From positions 1,736,001 through 1,800,000 of the forward strand of contig NZ_JBFNXW010000001.1 in NCBI RefSeq assembly GCF_040811775.1: DNA of 64,000 bases. The letters are read 5' to 3'. The stretch's first letter is position 1; each line of letters begins with the position of its first letter. The notes under the pieces are model-generated. The model was not told the DNA's origin, searched no databases, and saw only the letters and a program-made list of their open reading frames with translations. Below are positions 25,165 through 35,430 of this stretch, piece after piece. The DNA comes from Balneola sp. MJW-20. GTDB taxonomy: Bacteria > Bacteroidota > Rhodothermia > Balneolales > Balneolaceae. Position numbers and translations under genes: made by a program.

Positions 25165-26478
25165 TTATTTCTCTACTTCGAGCTCAATCATTGCCACACT
25201 CTTAACGCTTTCAACTTCATCGCTGTCTGCACCAAAGACCGGGCTAAATGATTGTATCACCGAGATGTAGTCTCCATCCGAAGTCTTGTACTGACATTTG
25301 GCTGAACAACCTTCTCCATTAAATGCTTTTTCAACACATTCCATGGCTTCTTCTTTGCACTTTTCTTCAAGTACATCGTCAATACCGCCTTCCAGCACCT
25401 CAGATACATCAATTCCTGTTATAGTTGTGAAAGAATCGGATATGAATTTACAGTACACATCGCCGTCACCATTTCTTGCAAAACGGACTGTGAACTCGTC
25501 TTTCTTTCCGATAATATCGCTGATCTTTTTCTTCTTATCCTCAAGTGCTTTAAGGATTCGGTTCCTCATGGAAATATTATCAAAATGGATGCGGACAATT
25601 CGGGAATCCTCTTTCACAAAATTCCTGATATTTGCTTCCAGGATCACTTCATCTCCATTTTTTTTGATAAAGGTCCATTTGTAAGGACGGTCTTCAATGG
25701 AGTCAGCGTCAAAATCCCCAAACAGATATTCAGCTTCGCCTTTGTCATCATCCGACACAAGGTCCCACATTTTTATCTGTTTAAGTTCGTCTCCATCGTA
25801 TCCAAGTAATTCTCTGAAGGATTTATTAGAAGAAATGATATTTCCCTGAATATCCAGATCTATGTAGGTTTTCTTGGATTCTTCATCCAGATTATCAAAG
25901 TCTAAGTTGGCATCAAATACTACCTTGCTGGTTTCAGAACGGTCTGAAATATCCCGCTGATAAGATACCCAGTGAGTAATCTCTCCCTGGTCGTTGGTCA
26001 ATGGATGGATGTCCCATTGATTTATAAATTCGGTACCGTCTTTTCTATAATTAACGGTATGTCCAAAAAATGCCTGACCTTCGATCAAGCGGGTCTTTAG
26101 ACGTTCTAATACATGAGGATCTGTTTTCTCGCCCTGCAGCATTCTCGGGGTGTTACCAATCGCCTCTTCCTTAGAGTACCCGGTCATTTTAGTGAAACCA
26201 CTGTTCACATATACGATCCTTGGACCAGGCTTTTCCAGATCAAGCTCAGTTATAAGAATAGAATCATAGTCATGCTTGATCGCATGTTCCAGTAAATTTA
26301 GTTGATCCTTTGTTGTTTCATATCTTTCTACAATTTCCCCAACCAATTCTTCCAGTTTAGATAATGAAGCTTCATCTTTGCTACAACTCTTTAACTGGTC
26401 CAGTATTTTCTGATCAATTTTGGCGCTTCCCATACAACTTATATGTTTTTGTGCTGTCTTGATATTCTCGTACATCAA
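25165..26478 (-). CDS. Three-PAS-domain sensor without output domain
   Basis: The 437-residue protein has an N-terminal helical region (1-60) and then three PAS domains (about 62-180, 195-310 and 330-437). The first is LOV-like: GNTPRMLQG (108-116), then RKDGTEF, and a DISDR exit helix. The photoactive cysteine of LOV domains (GxNCRFLQ) is replaced by Pro111, so flavin-cysteinyl photochemistry is not expected. No kinase, GGDEF or HTH domain follows, so it must act through a partner. It is divergent from the gene at 26551. Confidence 0.8.
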   Translation of the reverse strand: MMYENIKTAQKHISCMGSAKIDQKILDQLKSCSKDEASLSKLEELVGEIVERYETTKDQLNLLEHAIKHDYDSILITELDLEKPGPRIVYVNSGFTKMTGYSKEEAIGNTPRMLQGEKTDPHVLERLKTRLIEGQAFFGHTVNYRKDGTEFINQWDIHPLTNDQGEITHWVSYQRDISDRSETSKVVFDANLDFDNLDEESKKTYIDLDIQGNIISSNKSFRELLGYDGDELKQIKMWDLVSDDDKGEAEYLFGDFDADSIEDRPYKWTFIKKNGDEVILEANIRNFVKEDSRIVRIHFDNISMRNRILKALEDKKKKISDIIGKKDEFTVRFARNGDGDVYCKFISDSFTTITGIDVSEVLEGGIDDVLEEKCKEEAMECVEKAFNGEGCSAKCQYKTSDGDYISVIQSFSPVFGADSDEVESVKSVAMIELEVEK

Positions 26479-26550
26479 GAAAACTGTACAATTCTATACA
26501 TCATTCCATAAATATTGAATTTATTTTTAATAAAATATTATCTTGATAGT

Positions 26551-27300
26551 ATGAAACAATTTCTCATTAGTCTCTCATCGGTCATCATCACAGGAATACT
26601 GGTCAGTTCCTGTGCTATTTTCAAAAAGAATCCGGTGAAGAATCAACCGGAAATGGTTTTCATTAAAGGAGGGACCTTTATGATGGGTGATGTTTTTGCA
26701 CAACAAAATACCGATGCTTTACCCGTTCACGAGGTCAGCCTGGATGATTTTTACTTATCCAGATATGAGATCACCCTTGCCCAGTATGATGAATATGCCC
26801 GGGTCCTTGGGATTGACTCTCTCAGAGATGATAACCGCGGACGCGCTACCCGCGCTGCAAGTTATGTTACCTGGGATGAAGCTGACTCTTACTGCAGATT
26901 CTTTGGTTACCGTCTGCCAACTGAGGAAGAGTGGGAATATGCAGCTCGGGCTGGCGGAAAGGAGTGGAGATATGCAGGCACTAATGATCTGGACTCTCTT
27001 AAATACTATGCCGTAACAAATTCAACCAATATACCTTACGCCTACTATGTAGGATCTCTGAAACCCAATCCGCTGGGACTGTACGATATGAGTGGAAATG
27101 TCTTTGAGTGGATTGGTGAGTATTATCAGTTCTATCAGGATCCTGAAAATTTGCACGACCTCGACCGGGATAAGATCAGAATAATTCGAGGTGGAAGCTT
27201 TAATGAAGAGAGAAGTACCACGCTGACTTACTGGAGAGTGGGAACTTTAAAAGATGTCCGGGCAAATGATATTGGATTCCGTTGTGCAGATGACGGATAG
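26551..27300 (+). CDS. Sulfatase-modifying-factor-like (FGE-fold) lipoprotein
   Basis: The protein has 249 residues from ATG 26551; the lipobox is VSSC. The FGE-sulfatase fold is evident: MVFIKGGTFMMGD, SRYEITLAQYDEYAR, YRLPTEEEWEYAARAGG, GLYDMSGNVFEWIGEY, RIIRGGSF and DIGFRCADDG. The two catalytic cysteines of aerobic formylglycine-generating enzyme, expected after RGGSF, are missing. It is therefore probably not a sulfatase activator. Type IX/gliding lipoproteins GldJ and GldK use the same fold, so a structural role in the envelope is possible. Confidence 0.75.
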   Translation: MKQFLISLSSVIITGILVSSCAIFKKNPVKNQPEMVFIKGGTFMMGDVFAQQNTDALPVHEVSLDDFYLSRYEITLAQYDEYARVLGIDSLRDDNRGRATRAASYVTWDEADSYCRFFGYRLPTEEEWEYAARAGGKEWRYAGTNDLDSLKYYAVTNSTNIPYAYYVGSLKPNPLGLYDMSGNVFEWIGEYYQFYQDPENLHDLDRDKIRIIRGGSFNEERSTTLTYWRVGTLKDVRANDIGFRCADDG

Positions 27301-27306
27301 GCAAAA

Positions 27307-27327
27307 AAAGGGGGCCGAAGCCCCCTT
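27307..27327 (-). terminator. Bidirectional terminator between converging genes
   Basis: GGGGGC-CGAA-GCCCCC forms a strong stem. The minus-strand product ends in seven Ts, so it mainly ends the acyl-CoA dehydrogenase gene. The plus side has only a short TT and may stop the FGE-like gene weakly. Confidence 0.8.
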
Positions 27328-27337
27328 ACTCACTCAC

Positions 27338-28501
27338 TCATCGTAGTAGCAACTTAGCTATAGTGCTTAGCTGCATATTCGTGGTCCCCTCGTAGATCTT
27401 ACCGATCTTAGAGTCGCGGTAAAATTTCTCAACGGGATATTCTTTTACGTAACCATAGCCACCATAAAGGTCCACAGCCATTGAGCTGACTCTTTCAGCA
27501 ACCTCTGAAGAATAGAATTTGGCCATTGCCGCTTCTTTCAGGAAGTTCTGACCTGCTTCTTTCATTCTGGCAGCATTATAAACCAGGAGTCGTGCGGTTT
27601 CAATATCGGTAGCCATTCGAGCCAGCTGAAACTGAACACCCTGAAAATCCGAGATCGCTTTCCCGAACTGCTTTCTTTCCTGTACGTATTCCAGTGCAGC
27701 GTCAAAAGCACCCTGAGCCACCCCGATCATCTGTGCTCCGATACCGATGCGTCCTTCATTGAGCGTCTCGATCGCTACTTTATAGCCTTTACCGAGTTCA
27801 CCGAGAATATTTTCCTTTGGAACACGAACATTGTCCATCAGGATCTCACAGGTTGAACTGGCTCGGATTCCAAGTTTATTTTCTTTTTTGGAGATGGAAA
27901 AGCCTTCCATGCCTTTTTCAACTACAAATGCGGTAATCCCTTTATATCCGGCTTCCGGATTTGCATTCGCCATTACAATAAAGATCTCTGCTTCTTTAGC
28001 GTTAGTGATCCAGAGCTTGGCACCATTTAAAATAAAATCGTCACCGTCTTCTTTAGCTGATGCTTTCAGTGCAAATGCATCTGACCCAGATCCTGCTTCC
28101 GACAGACAGTAAGCACCTACTTTTTCATTAGCCAGCTGTGGAAGGTATTTTTCCTTCAGAAATTCAGATGCATAATTAGTGAATGCATTATTCACCAGGG
28201 TATTCTGAACGTCCATGAAAACACCTGCTGAGGCATCTACTCTTGAGATCTGCTCAATTGCCACGATCGACATCATAAAAGTACCGCCGCCGCCTGAGTA
28301 TTTTTCAGGGATATCAATACCCATCAAACCCATTTCAAAGAACTGTTTGATGAGATCCGGATCTAGCTGTGCCTTCTCGTCCATTTCGTGAACAAGCGGC
28401 TTGATCGCACTCTCCGCAAAATCAGCAGCAGCTTCTTTAAGCATCTGCTCATCTTCGGTTAATTGGGTAAGGGGTGAAATTTTATGTTCTAGTGTTTCCA
28501 T
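27338..28501 (-). CDS. Acyl-CoA dehydrogenase
   Basis: The 387-residue protein is of typical length, with the usual three parts: an N-terminal helical domain, the beta domain with AYCLSEAGSGSDAFAL and WITNA, and a C-terminal domain with LYGGYGYVKEYPVEKFYRDSK, where the glutamate near YPVE is usually catalytic. It is FAD-dependent. Short- or branched-chain substrates are likely, from likeness to butyryl/isobutyryl enzymes. The divergent neighbour is methylmalonyl-CoA mutase, which suits branched-chain or odd-chain acyl-CoA breakdown. Confidence 0.9.
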   Translation of the reverse strand: METLEHKISPLTQLTEDEQMLKEAAADFAESAIKPLVHEMDEKAQLDPDLIKQFFEMGLMGIDIPEKYSGGGGTFMMSIVAIEQISRVDASAGVFMDVQNTLVNNAFTNYASEFLKEKYLPQLANEKVGAYCLSEAGSGSDAFALKASAKEDGDDFILNGAKLWITNAKEAEIFIVMANANPEAGYKGITAFVVEKGMEGFSISKKENKLGIRASSTCEILMDNVRVPKENILGELGKGYKVAIETLNEGRIGIGAQMIGVAQGAFDAALEYVQERKQFGKAISDFQGVQFQLARMATDIETARLLVYNAARMKEAGQNFLKEAAMAKFYSSEVAERVSSMAVDLYGGYGYVKEYPVEKFYRDSKIGKIYEGTTNMQLSTIAKLLLR

Positions 28502-28657
28502 CTCTTCATTTTTTTAAAAATTTCAAGGTCATCAATATACAAATTGTAAGCGCTTTTTTGCCAATGAAAAGCACAATTTAAAAGAACTATTTAGTAATGA
28601 ATGTTATCAGGTAGTATTTTAGTTTCATTATCGATCAATATTTAAAATCCCGTTACT

Positions 28658-30067
28658 GTGGCTCCTATAAATACTGATAAGAAATTAAGCTTTAGAGAAT
28701 TTCCCCCGGTATCCCGGGAAATGTGGGATAAGGTGATCGAGAAGGACCTGAAAGGCGCTGATTACAAGACCGAATTGCGCTGGAATCCCGACAATGATCT
28801 TGAAGTGTTGCCCTTCTACAGAGATGCCGATCATCCTGCTGCTGAAAACAGACCCGTTCCCGGTATTGTTAGCGCCTCCTGGGAGATCCGACAAAGAATT
28901 ACAAGTACAGATCTGGATGAAGCCAATCGGGCGGCACTTACCGCACTGGAATATGGCGCAACCGGACTGTATTTCGATCTTCCTGAGAATACCCTCCGGT
29001 CGGTTGCTGACCTGGAGTCTTTATTTGAAGGGATAATACTTGATATAATCGGCGTTCATTTTGGGCCCGCAATCAGTACACCAGCATTATTTAATCTGTT
29101 ACTCTCCTATTTCGATGAAAAAGGGGTCCGGCCTGAAGATCTGGATCTCAGCCTTGATTTCGACCCGATATCAGCTTCAATGATCAGCGGAATCTCCGGT
29201 AATCTTACCGATATGAGTGATCAAATGTTGACCACCAATCTCTTCAGAACATTAGCTGTAAATGCTCAGTACTACGGAAATGCAGGAGCCAGTATCCCCG
29301 ATCAGATCGCACTGTGTCTGGCTGCCGGAAATGAATTTATGGGGCTTTCAGACGAGCCTGAGGCCTTGGCTTCAAGGATCCATTTCAACTTGTGTGCCGG
29401 GAGTCTTTACTTTCCTGAGATCGCAAAACTGCGTTCACTTAGGATTCTCTGGAAACAGGTTCTGGATGAATACCAGGAAGGATTGGGTGACAAATATCCG
29501 GCTTATATACATTCTGAGACTGCTTCCTGGAATAAATTCTCAGTCGATCCACATAACAATATGCTGCGTTCAACAACCGAAGCAATGTCTGCAATACTTG
29601 GCAGTAGTGATGCCTTTACTGCCGACCGGTATGATCTTGGGTATCAGGAAGAGAGTCCTTTTGCAGACCGGGTCGCCCGAAATATACAGATCCTCCTACA
29701 GGAAGAATCACACCTGGATGCCGTTCAGGACCCCGCCGCAGGCTCTTATTATATAGAGGAATTAACTGCTCAGATCAGTGAAAAGGCCTGGAGACGCTTT
29801 CAGGAGATCGAATCTCATGGCGGAATGGTCGCAGCGATCCGAAAAGGAATCGTTCAGGGATGGATCAATGAAGCCCGCAGGCTTAAAACCGCGTCATTTA
29901 AGAAAGAAGAATCTATACGGGTAGGTGTTAATAAGTATCCCCCGGAAGATGCCAAACCTGAACCTTATGAAGGACTTCCATTGCCCGGAGCGGGATCAGA
30001 AGGCACTAAGGTAGATACTATTAAACTCCTTCACCTCGATAACTTCAGCAGTGAGGTACTTAAATGA
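28658..30067 (+). CDS. mutA: Methylmalonyl-CoA mutase small subunit
   Basis: The 469-residue protein starts at GTG. It keeps the TIM-barrel domain (SWEIRQRI, an [19 protein letters not shown] segment and [14 protein letters not shown]) but lacks the C-terminal cobalamin domain. The large subunit alone carries B12. Bacteroidota small subunits are often short in this way. It overlaps mutB by ATGA, so the two subunits are translationally coupled. Together they convert (R)-methylmalonyl-CoA and succinyl-CoA. Confidence 0.92.
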   Translation: MAPINTDKKLSFREFPPVSREMWDKVIEKDLKGADYKTELRWNPDNDLEVLPFYRDADHPAAENRPVPGIVSASWEIRQRITSTDLDEANRAALTALEYGATGLYFDLPENTLRSVADLESLFEGIILDIIGVHFGPAISTPALFNLLLSYFDEKGVRPEDLDLSLDFDPISASMISGISGNLTDMSDQMLTTNLFRTLAVNAQYYGNAGASIPDQIALCLAAGNEFMGLSDEPEALASRIHFNLCAGSLYFPEIAKLRSLRILWKQVLDEYQEGLGDKYPAYIHSETASWNKFSVDPHNNMLRSTTEAMSAILGSSDAFTADRYDLGYQEESPFADRVARNIQILLQEESHLDAVQDPAAGSYYIEELTAQISEKAWRRFQEIESHGGMVAAIRKGIVQGWINEARRLKTASFKKEESIRVGVNKYPPEDAKPEPYEGLPLPGAGSEGTKVDTIKLLHLDNFSSEVLK

Positions 30068-32211
30068 AGAAAGATTTTTCTAAAATATCCCTGAATATAA
30101 ATAAGTCGGCATCAGTGAACACGAATGGTGAAACCCCTACTTCCTGGGAAACACCTGAAAAGATCCCGGTAAAGCAGCGCTTTTCGGCATCCGATATCTC
30201 TGAGCTTGAGCATCTGGATTTCGCTGCGGGGATCCCTCCTTATCTGAGAGGTCCATACTCCACCATGTATGCCGTACGGCCATGGACGATCAGACAGTAT
30301 GCAGGATTCTCCACGGCTGAAGAATCCAATGCTTTTTACCGTCGAAATCTTGCAGCCGGACAGAAGGGACTGTCGGTTGCATTCGATCTGGCTACTCACC
30401 GCGGATATGACTCCGATCACCCAAGGGTAACCGGAGATGTAGGTAAAGCCGGTGTAGCTATCGATTCCGTCGAGGACATGAAGATCCTTTTCGATCAGAT
30501 TCCCCTGGATAAGATGTCGGTTTCAATGACCATGAATGGGGCAGTAATTCCTGTGATGGCTTTCTATATCGTGGCTGCCGAAGAGCAAGGAGTGAGTCCC
30601 GAAAAACTCAGTGGTACTATTCAGAATGATATTCTGAAGGAGTTTATGGTCCGTAATACCTACATCTACCCTCCGGCCCCATCCATGAGGATCATCGGTG
30701 ATATCTTTGAGTATACTTCTCAGCATATGCCCCGTTTCAACTCGATCAGTATATCCGGTTATCATATGCATGAAGCTGGTGCGACAGCGGATATTGAGCT
30801 GGCTTATACTCTTGCCGACGGACTGGAGTATATACGTACAGGGATAGATGCGGGACTTAGCATTGATGAATTTGCTCCCCGTCTTTCCTTTTTCTGGGCG
30901 ATAGGAATGAATCACTTTATGGAGATCGCAAAGATGAGAGCAGGACGACTCTTGTGGGCAAAGATCGTCAAATCCTTTGACCCGCAAAACAGTAAGTCCT
31001 TGTCACTTCGTACCCATTCACAGACTTCCGGCTGGAGTCTGACCGAGCAGGATCCGTTTAACAATGTAGCCAGGACCTGCATTGAAGCTATGGCCGCGGC
31101 TCTGGGACACACGCAGTCACTTCACACCAATGCCCTGGATGAGGCAATTGCACTGCCTACCGATTTTTCAGCCCGTATTGCACGGAATACTCAGCTTTAC
31201 CTGCAGGAAGAGACCGGAATCACAAAAGCAGTGGATCCCTGGGCAGGTTCCTATTATGTGGAGTACCTTACCGATCAGATCGCACGACGCGCATGGGACC
31301 TTATTTCTGAGGTAGAAGAACTGGGTGGAATGGCTAAGGCAATCGAGACCGGAGTTCCTAAAATGAGAATTGAAGAAGCCGCTGCACGAAAGCAGGCCCG
31401 CATCGATTCCGGCAAAGACACCATCCTTGGTGTTAACAAATTCATTGTAGACGACGATTCGGAAATAGATATCCTGGAAGTAGATAATGACGAAGTACGT
31501 CGGTCCCAGATCGAAAGGATCAACCGTACCAAGGAGGAAAGAAACGAAGAAAAAGTTCAGGATTGTCTGGCTGCTCTGACCAAAGGTGCTGAAAATAACG
31601 AAAACCTGCTGGCACTGGCAGTCGATGCTGCCAGGGAGAGAGCAACTCTCGGTGAAATTTCCTATGCTCTGGAGAAGGTCTTCGGACGCTATAAAGCAAC
31701 TATTAAATCGATCTCAGGAGTGTATTCATCCGAATTGAAGAACGACAAGCAATTTAAAGAAGCTTTGGAAATGGCAGATCAGTTTGCGGAACTGGATGGA
31801 CGCCGCCCGCGCATCATGGTTGCTAAAATGGGCCAGGACGGGCATGATCGTGGAGCCAAGGTTATTTCCACTTCCTTCGCCGATCTGGGATTTGATGTGG
31901 ATATCGGTCCTCTCTTCCAGACTCCGGAAGAGGCAGCTCGTCAGGCCGTTGAAAATGACGTTCATATTCTGGGTGTTTCCAGTCTTGCAGGCGGACATAA
32001 GACCTTGGTACCTAAGGTGATCGGGGAGCTTAAGAATCACGGGCGTGAAGACATTATTGTTGTTGCCGGTGGCGTGATCCCTCAGAAAGACTATGATTAT
32101 CTGTATGATGCCGGGGTAACTGCTGTATTCGGTCCCGGCACCGTGATCCCAAAAGCAGCCAAAGAGATCCTCGAAATCCTGATCAATAAACTCAAATCCG
32201 AACTCAGCTGA
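30064..32211 (+). CDS. mutB: Methylmalonyl-CoA mutase large subunit
   Basis: The 715-residue protein has the substrate-binding barrel ([46 protein letters not shown]) and the B12 domain with [10 protein letters not shown]. His594 is the expected lower cobalt ligand, and SSLAGGH and VAGGVIP line the B12 pocket. Length and motifs fit an active mutase. It sits between mutA and meaB. Confidence 0.96.
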   Translation: MKKDFSKISLNINKSASVNTNGETPTSWETPEKIPVKQRFSASDISELEHLDFAAGIPPYLRGPYSTMYAVRPWTIRQYAGFSTAEESNAFYRRNLAAGQKGLSVAFDLATHRGYDSDHPRVTGDVGKAGVAIDSVEDMKILFDQIPLDKMSVSMTMNGAVIPVMAFYIVAAEEQGVSPEKLSGTIQNDILKEFMVRNTYIYPPAPSMRIIGDIFEYTSQHMPRFNSISISGYHMHEAGATADIELAYTLADGLEYIRTGIDAGLSIDEFAPRLSFFWAIGMNHFMEIAKMRAGRLLWAKIVKSFDPQNSKSLSLRTHSQTSGWSLTEQDPFNNVARTCIEAMAAALGHTQSLHTNALDEAIALPTDFSARIARNTQLYLQEETGITKAVDPWAGSYYVEYLTDQIARRAWDLISEVEELGGMAKAIETGVPKMRIEEAAARKQARIDSGKDTILGVNKFIVDDDSEIDILEVDNDEVRRSQIERINRTKEERNEEKVQDCLAALTKGAENNENLLALAVDAARERATLGEISYALEKVFGRYKATIKSISGVYSSELKNDKQFKEALEMADQFAELDGRRPRIMVAKMGQDGHDRGAKVISTSFADLGFDVDIGPLFQTPEEAARQAVENDVHILGVSSLAGGHKTLVPKVIGELKNHGREDIIVVAGGVIPQKDYDYLYDAGVTAVFGPGTVIPKAAKEILEILINKLKSELS

Positions 32212-32214
32212 TCC

Positions 32215-33201
32215 TTGAAGAAATACAGCACTCAGGAATTTATAGACGGGATAAAAGACGGCAACAGAATGCTGTTAAGTCGCGCAATAACCCTGATCGA
32301 GAGCGCTAAACCTGAACATCAGGATAAAGCTCAGGAGATCATCGAAGGCTGCCTTCCTTTTGCAGGTAACTCGATTCGAATGGGTATTACCGGTGTCCCA
32401 GGTGTTGGTAAAAGTACCTTTATTGAATCCTTTGGGAATTATGTGATCAAAGAACAGGGACGCAAGCTCGCTGTACTGGCTGTGGATCCCAGCAGTTCAA
32501 GGACCAAAGGAAGTATCCTCGGGGACAAAACCCGCATGGAGACCCTTTCAAATAATCCCGATGCTTATATCCGGCCTACCCCAACTGCGGGTTCACTCGG
32601 TGGGGTTGCTCGCAGTACACGTGAGACCATAACCTTATGTGAAGCAGCAGGCTACAATACCATCCTTATAGAAACTGTTGGGGTTGGACAATCTGAAACC
32701 GCGGTACATTCGATGGTGGATTTTTTCCTTTTACTAATGCTTGCAGGTGCCGGCGACGAGTTGCAGGGAATCAAAAGAGGGATCATGGAGATGGCAGACA
32801 GCATCGTGATCAATAAAGCCGATGCCGGGAATCAGGATGCGGCTAAACGTGCAGTTTCTGAATATAAGAATGCACTCCATCTGTTTCCTCCAACAGAATC
32901 CGGCTGGATACCCAGAGTTACCACTGCTTCCGCACTTGAGAATAAAGGAATAAAGGAAGTCTGGGATATAGTTGACGAATTTATTCGTCATAATCGTGCG
33001 AAAGGATACCTCGAAAAGAAAAGAAAAGAGCAATCCGTTTACTGGCTGAATGAAAGTATTCAGTATGAGCTGAATCAGGCCTTTTACGGCGATAAAAATT
33101 TAGCCAGCAAGTTGGATCAGTATAAGAAAGATGTTCAGGAAGGGCGGATCTCTTCTTATAAAGCGGCAAGAGAACTCCTGAGATTATTCAGAAAGGCATG
33201 A
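32215..33201 (+). CDS. meaB: Methylmalonyl-CoA mutase chaperone GTPase MeaB
   Basis: The 328-residue protein starts at TTG, 3 bp after mutB. The G1 loop GVPGVGKST lies at 60-68, then VDPSSSRTKGSILGDKTRM, ETVGVGQSE (G3) and VINKAD (G4). MeaB protects and loads cobalamin in the mutase. Its place directly downstream confirms the role. Confidence 0.95.
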   Translation: MKKYSTQEFIDGIKDGNRMLLSRAITLIESAKPEHQDKAQEIIEGCLPFAGNSIRMGITGVPGVGKSTFIESFGNYVIKEQGRKLAVLAVDPSSSRTKGSILGDKTRMETLSNNPDAYIRPTPTAGSLGGVARSTRETITLCEAAGYNTILIETVGVGQSETAVHSMVDFFLLLMLAGAGDELQGIKRGIMEMADSIVINKADAGNQDAAKRAVSEYKNALHLFPPTESGWIPRVTTASALENKGIKEVWDIVDEFIRHNRAKGYLEKKRKEQSVYWLNESIQYELNQAFYGDKNLASKLDQYKKDVQEGRISSYKAARELLRLFRKA

Positions 33202-33292
33202 TGAAGAACAATACACCATTACTGATGGACGATAGAAAAAATAACGATTGAAAGGGCCTCTTCTTAAAAACAGCAGTTTGGTATAATTTTTT

Positions 33293-33334
33293 TTCTGCCT
33301 TCTGCCTTCTGCCTTCTGCCTTCTGCCTTCTGCC
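33293..33334 (+). repeat. Six tandem TTCTGCC heptamers
   Basis: Six perfect copies of TTCTGCC (GGCAGAA on the other strand) fill the gap between the converging meaB and cdaA genes. The last base touches the cdaA stop codon. Such heptamer arrays are variable in copy number in other bacteria. No function is visible. Confidence 0.95.
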
Positions 33335-34146
33335 TAATTTAAATTCAGCTCTGTTTGTGACGCAAAGGCTACATCTTCATCAAACTTCTCAGTACCGAAT
33401 GCTTCTTCCATCTCAACTCTGAGCTTCTGAATGGAAAGTCCGCTAAGCAGGGCTCCGTTTCTGGCAATCGAGATCCTTCCGGTTTCTTCAGATACCACTA
33501 GCACAAATACATTATTCGTTTCAGTAATACCAACTGCCGCACGGTGGCGGGTACCAAAAGAGGTTGAAATATTAGGATTCTGAGAAATAGGAAGGTAACA
33601 ACTGGCCGCAACGATCCTGTTATTCCTTATTACCACTGCACCATCATGTAATGGGGTTTCTTTCTTAAAAATAGTTACCAGGAGCTGGCTTTTGATCTTA
33701 GCATCAATATCCACGCCGGCGTCCACCAGGTCCTGCAAAGCTGAGCTTCTGGCAAACACGATCAACGCACCGATCTTGTCTTTGGAAAGCAGTTTAACGG
33801 CATCTACGATCTCATCTATCATTTCCGATGAGTCTGATTTCGTGAAAAACCGGTCAAAACTGGTATTATTTCCAAGGCGGTACAGAAGCTTTCGGATCTC
33901 CGGCTGAAAGATGATAAAAACAGCAAGAATACCCACATCCAGAATAGATTTCAGAATAAAATTTATCGTCGTAAAGCCCAGTATACTGATCACCGCATTG
34001 ATGAGGATCACAAATACAATTCCTATGGTTGCCTGAATGGCAAAGGTTCCTCTGACCCAGCGATACAGATATACCAGCACCGACGCGATGATCAGCGTCT
34101 CGATAAAATCTTTTGCTGTAAATTCTAAAAAGGCTATCGGAAACAA
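33334..34146 (-). CDS. cdaA: Diadenylate cyclase CdaA
   Basis: The 270-residue protein has three N-terminal membrane helices (about 15-80), then the DAC domain with DGA (168-170), RHR (200-202) and SEETG (219-223). It makes c-di-AMP from two ATP. It lies 13 bp after folP on the same strand, an arrangement common in Bacteroidota, whereas Firmicutes use cdaR and glmM. Confidence 0.94.
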   Translation of the reverse strand: MFPIAFLEFTAKDFIETLIIASVLVYLYRWVRGTFAIQATIGIVFVILINAVISILGFTTINFILKSILDVGILAVFIIFQPEIRKLLYRLGNNTSFDRFFTKSDSSEMIDEIVDAVKLLSKDKIGALIVFARSSALQDLVDAGVDIDAKIKSQLLVTIFKKETPLHDGAVVIRNNRIVAASCYLPISQNPNISTSFGTRHRAAVGITETNNVFVLVVSEETGRISIARNGALLSGLSIQKLRVEMEEAFGTEKFDEDVAFASQTELNLN

Positions 34147-34159
34147 GGCAGTGAAATTA

Positions 34160-34987
34160 TTACTGTGTCTGTATTGCTTGAAAGATCTTTATGGAGTCTG
34201 CCGCCTCTCTGACATCATGAACTCTGAAAATGCGGGCTCCTTTCATCATTGAATGGTAATGTACTGCGAGCGTACCTGCAACTCTTTCTTCTACGGGCCG
34301 GCCCCCAAGTATCTTACCGATCATCGACTTTCTTGATGCTCCAACTAATATAGGAAAATTAAGGTCAAGGAATTTATCCAGGTCAGCCAGCAACCGCAGG
34401 TTATGTTCCTGGGTTTTACCAAAGCCAATACCCGGATCCAGGATCAGTTTCTTTGCTCCTCTTGCCCGGGCTTCTCTGATCTTCTCTGAGAAAAACCTGT
34501 AAATATCATTCACAACATCAGAGTACCGGGGATCGTCCTGCATGGTCTTGGGATCACCCTGTGAATGCATGATCACATAATGTGCATCGTACTCAGCGCA
34601 GAGATCCGCCAGTCGAGGTTCTTTTTGCATACCACTTACATCATTTACAATCTGCACCCCAAGATCGAGGGCTTCTTTTGCTACGGTATACTTGGTGGTA
34701 TCAATAGAAAAATGAACAGAAGAAAAAGTCTTGACTGCCCGTTCAAGGATAGGGATCACCCGGTCAAGCTCTTCCTGTTCTGATACCGGTTCAGATCCGG
34801 GGCGGGTGGACTCCCCCCCCACATCAATGATCTGGGCTCCGTCTCTTATCATCAGATGAATCCGGTCCAATGCCCTGGCTGGATCAAGATATCGTCCTCC
34901 ATCACTGAATGAGTCCGGTGTTGCATTGAGAATACCCATTACCAGGGGCATGTGTATGTCGGTCAGTGATGGTTTCTTATGAGTCAA
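34160..34987 (-). CDS. folP: Dihydropteroate synthase
   Basis: The 275-residue protein has MGILNATPDSFSDGG near the N-terminus, IIDVGGESTRPGS (pterin/pABA loops), NDVSGM and LDPGIGFGKTQEHN. All conserved segments of the folate pathway enzyme are present. It condenses pABA with dihydropterin pyrophosphate and is the target of sulfonamides. Confidence 0.96.
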   Translation of the reverse strand: MTHKKPSLTDIHMPLVMGILNATPDSFSDGGRYLDPARALDRIHLMIRDGAQIIDVGGESTRPGSEPVSEQEELDRVIPILERAVKTFSSVHFSIDTTKYTVAKEALDLGVQIVNDVSGMQKEPRLADLCAEYDAHYVIMHSQGDPKTMQDDPRYSDVVNDIYRFFSEKIREARARGAKKLILDPGIGFGKTQEHNLRLLADLDKFLDLNFPILVGASRKSMIGKILGGRPVEERVAGTLAVHYHSMMKGARIFRVHDVREAADSIKIFQAIQTQ

Positions 34988-35027
34988 ATAAGCCGTCCCT
35001 GATTATTGAAAAGTAAAAGAAGGATGT

Positions 35028-35363
35028 TTACCACTCTTCTACAAGATCATCCAGCTTGTCTTCTTTAGCAGCCCATTCGTCTGCATCCGGAAGTGCATCT
35101 TTGGTCTCATTAATGATCCGGTCTTCCCATTTTTCAGCGAGTCGCTCGTTTAGCTCAATGTAGTGCTCCCATTTTTCAGGCACTTCATCGTCAGGAAAGA
35201 TCGCCTCTACCGGACATTCGGATACGCAGGCATCGCAATCGATACATTCAAAAGGATCGATGGTCAGAAAGTTAGGCCCTTCGCGGAAAGCGTCTACGGG
35301 GCATACGGCTGCACAGTTAGTATATTTACATTGAATACAAGGCTCGGTAACAATATATGCCAT
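35028..35363 (-). CDS. fdxA: 7Fe ferredoxin (FdxA type)
   Basis: The 111-residue protein has the cysteine pattern of Azotobacter ferredoxin I: C9, C12, C17, C21 and then C40, C43, C46, C50. In that protein C9, C17 and C50 equivalents hold a [3Fe-4S] cluster, and C21, C40, C43 and C46 hold [4Fe-4S]. The acidic C-terminal extension ([13 protein letters not shown]) also matches. It is a low-potential electron carrier; the partner is unknown. Confidence 0.93.
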   Translation of the reverse strand: MAYIVTEPCIQCKYTNCAAVCPVDAFREGPNFLTIDPFECIDCDACVSECPVEAIFPDDEVPEKWEHYIELNERLAEKWEDRIINETKDALPDADEWAAKEDKLDDLVEEW

Positions 35364-35430
35364 GGGTGATCGATGGTTAAATTTTAATTTCGCTGAATAT
35401 CCATCCCGTACAACTTAGATTCAATTCAAA

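Noticed and set aside
25165..26478. LOV blue-light photoreceptor
   Set aside because: The photoactive cysteine is replaced by proline, so the usual photocycle is not expected.
28502..28657. Cobalamin riboswitch before the B12-dependent mutase operon
   Set aside because: The gap is only 156 bp, A+T-rich, and shows no B12-box-like sequence or fitting stem arrangement.
30523..30987. 154-codon frame antisense to mutB
   Set aside because: mutB is complete with all active-site motifs; the antisense frame has none.
33293..33334. CRISPR or phase-variation tract controlling a start codon
   Set aside because: The heptamer array lies at the 3' ends of converging genes, not in a promoter or an early reading frame.
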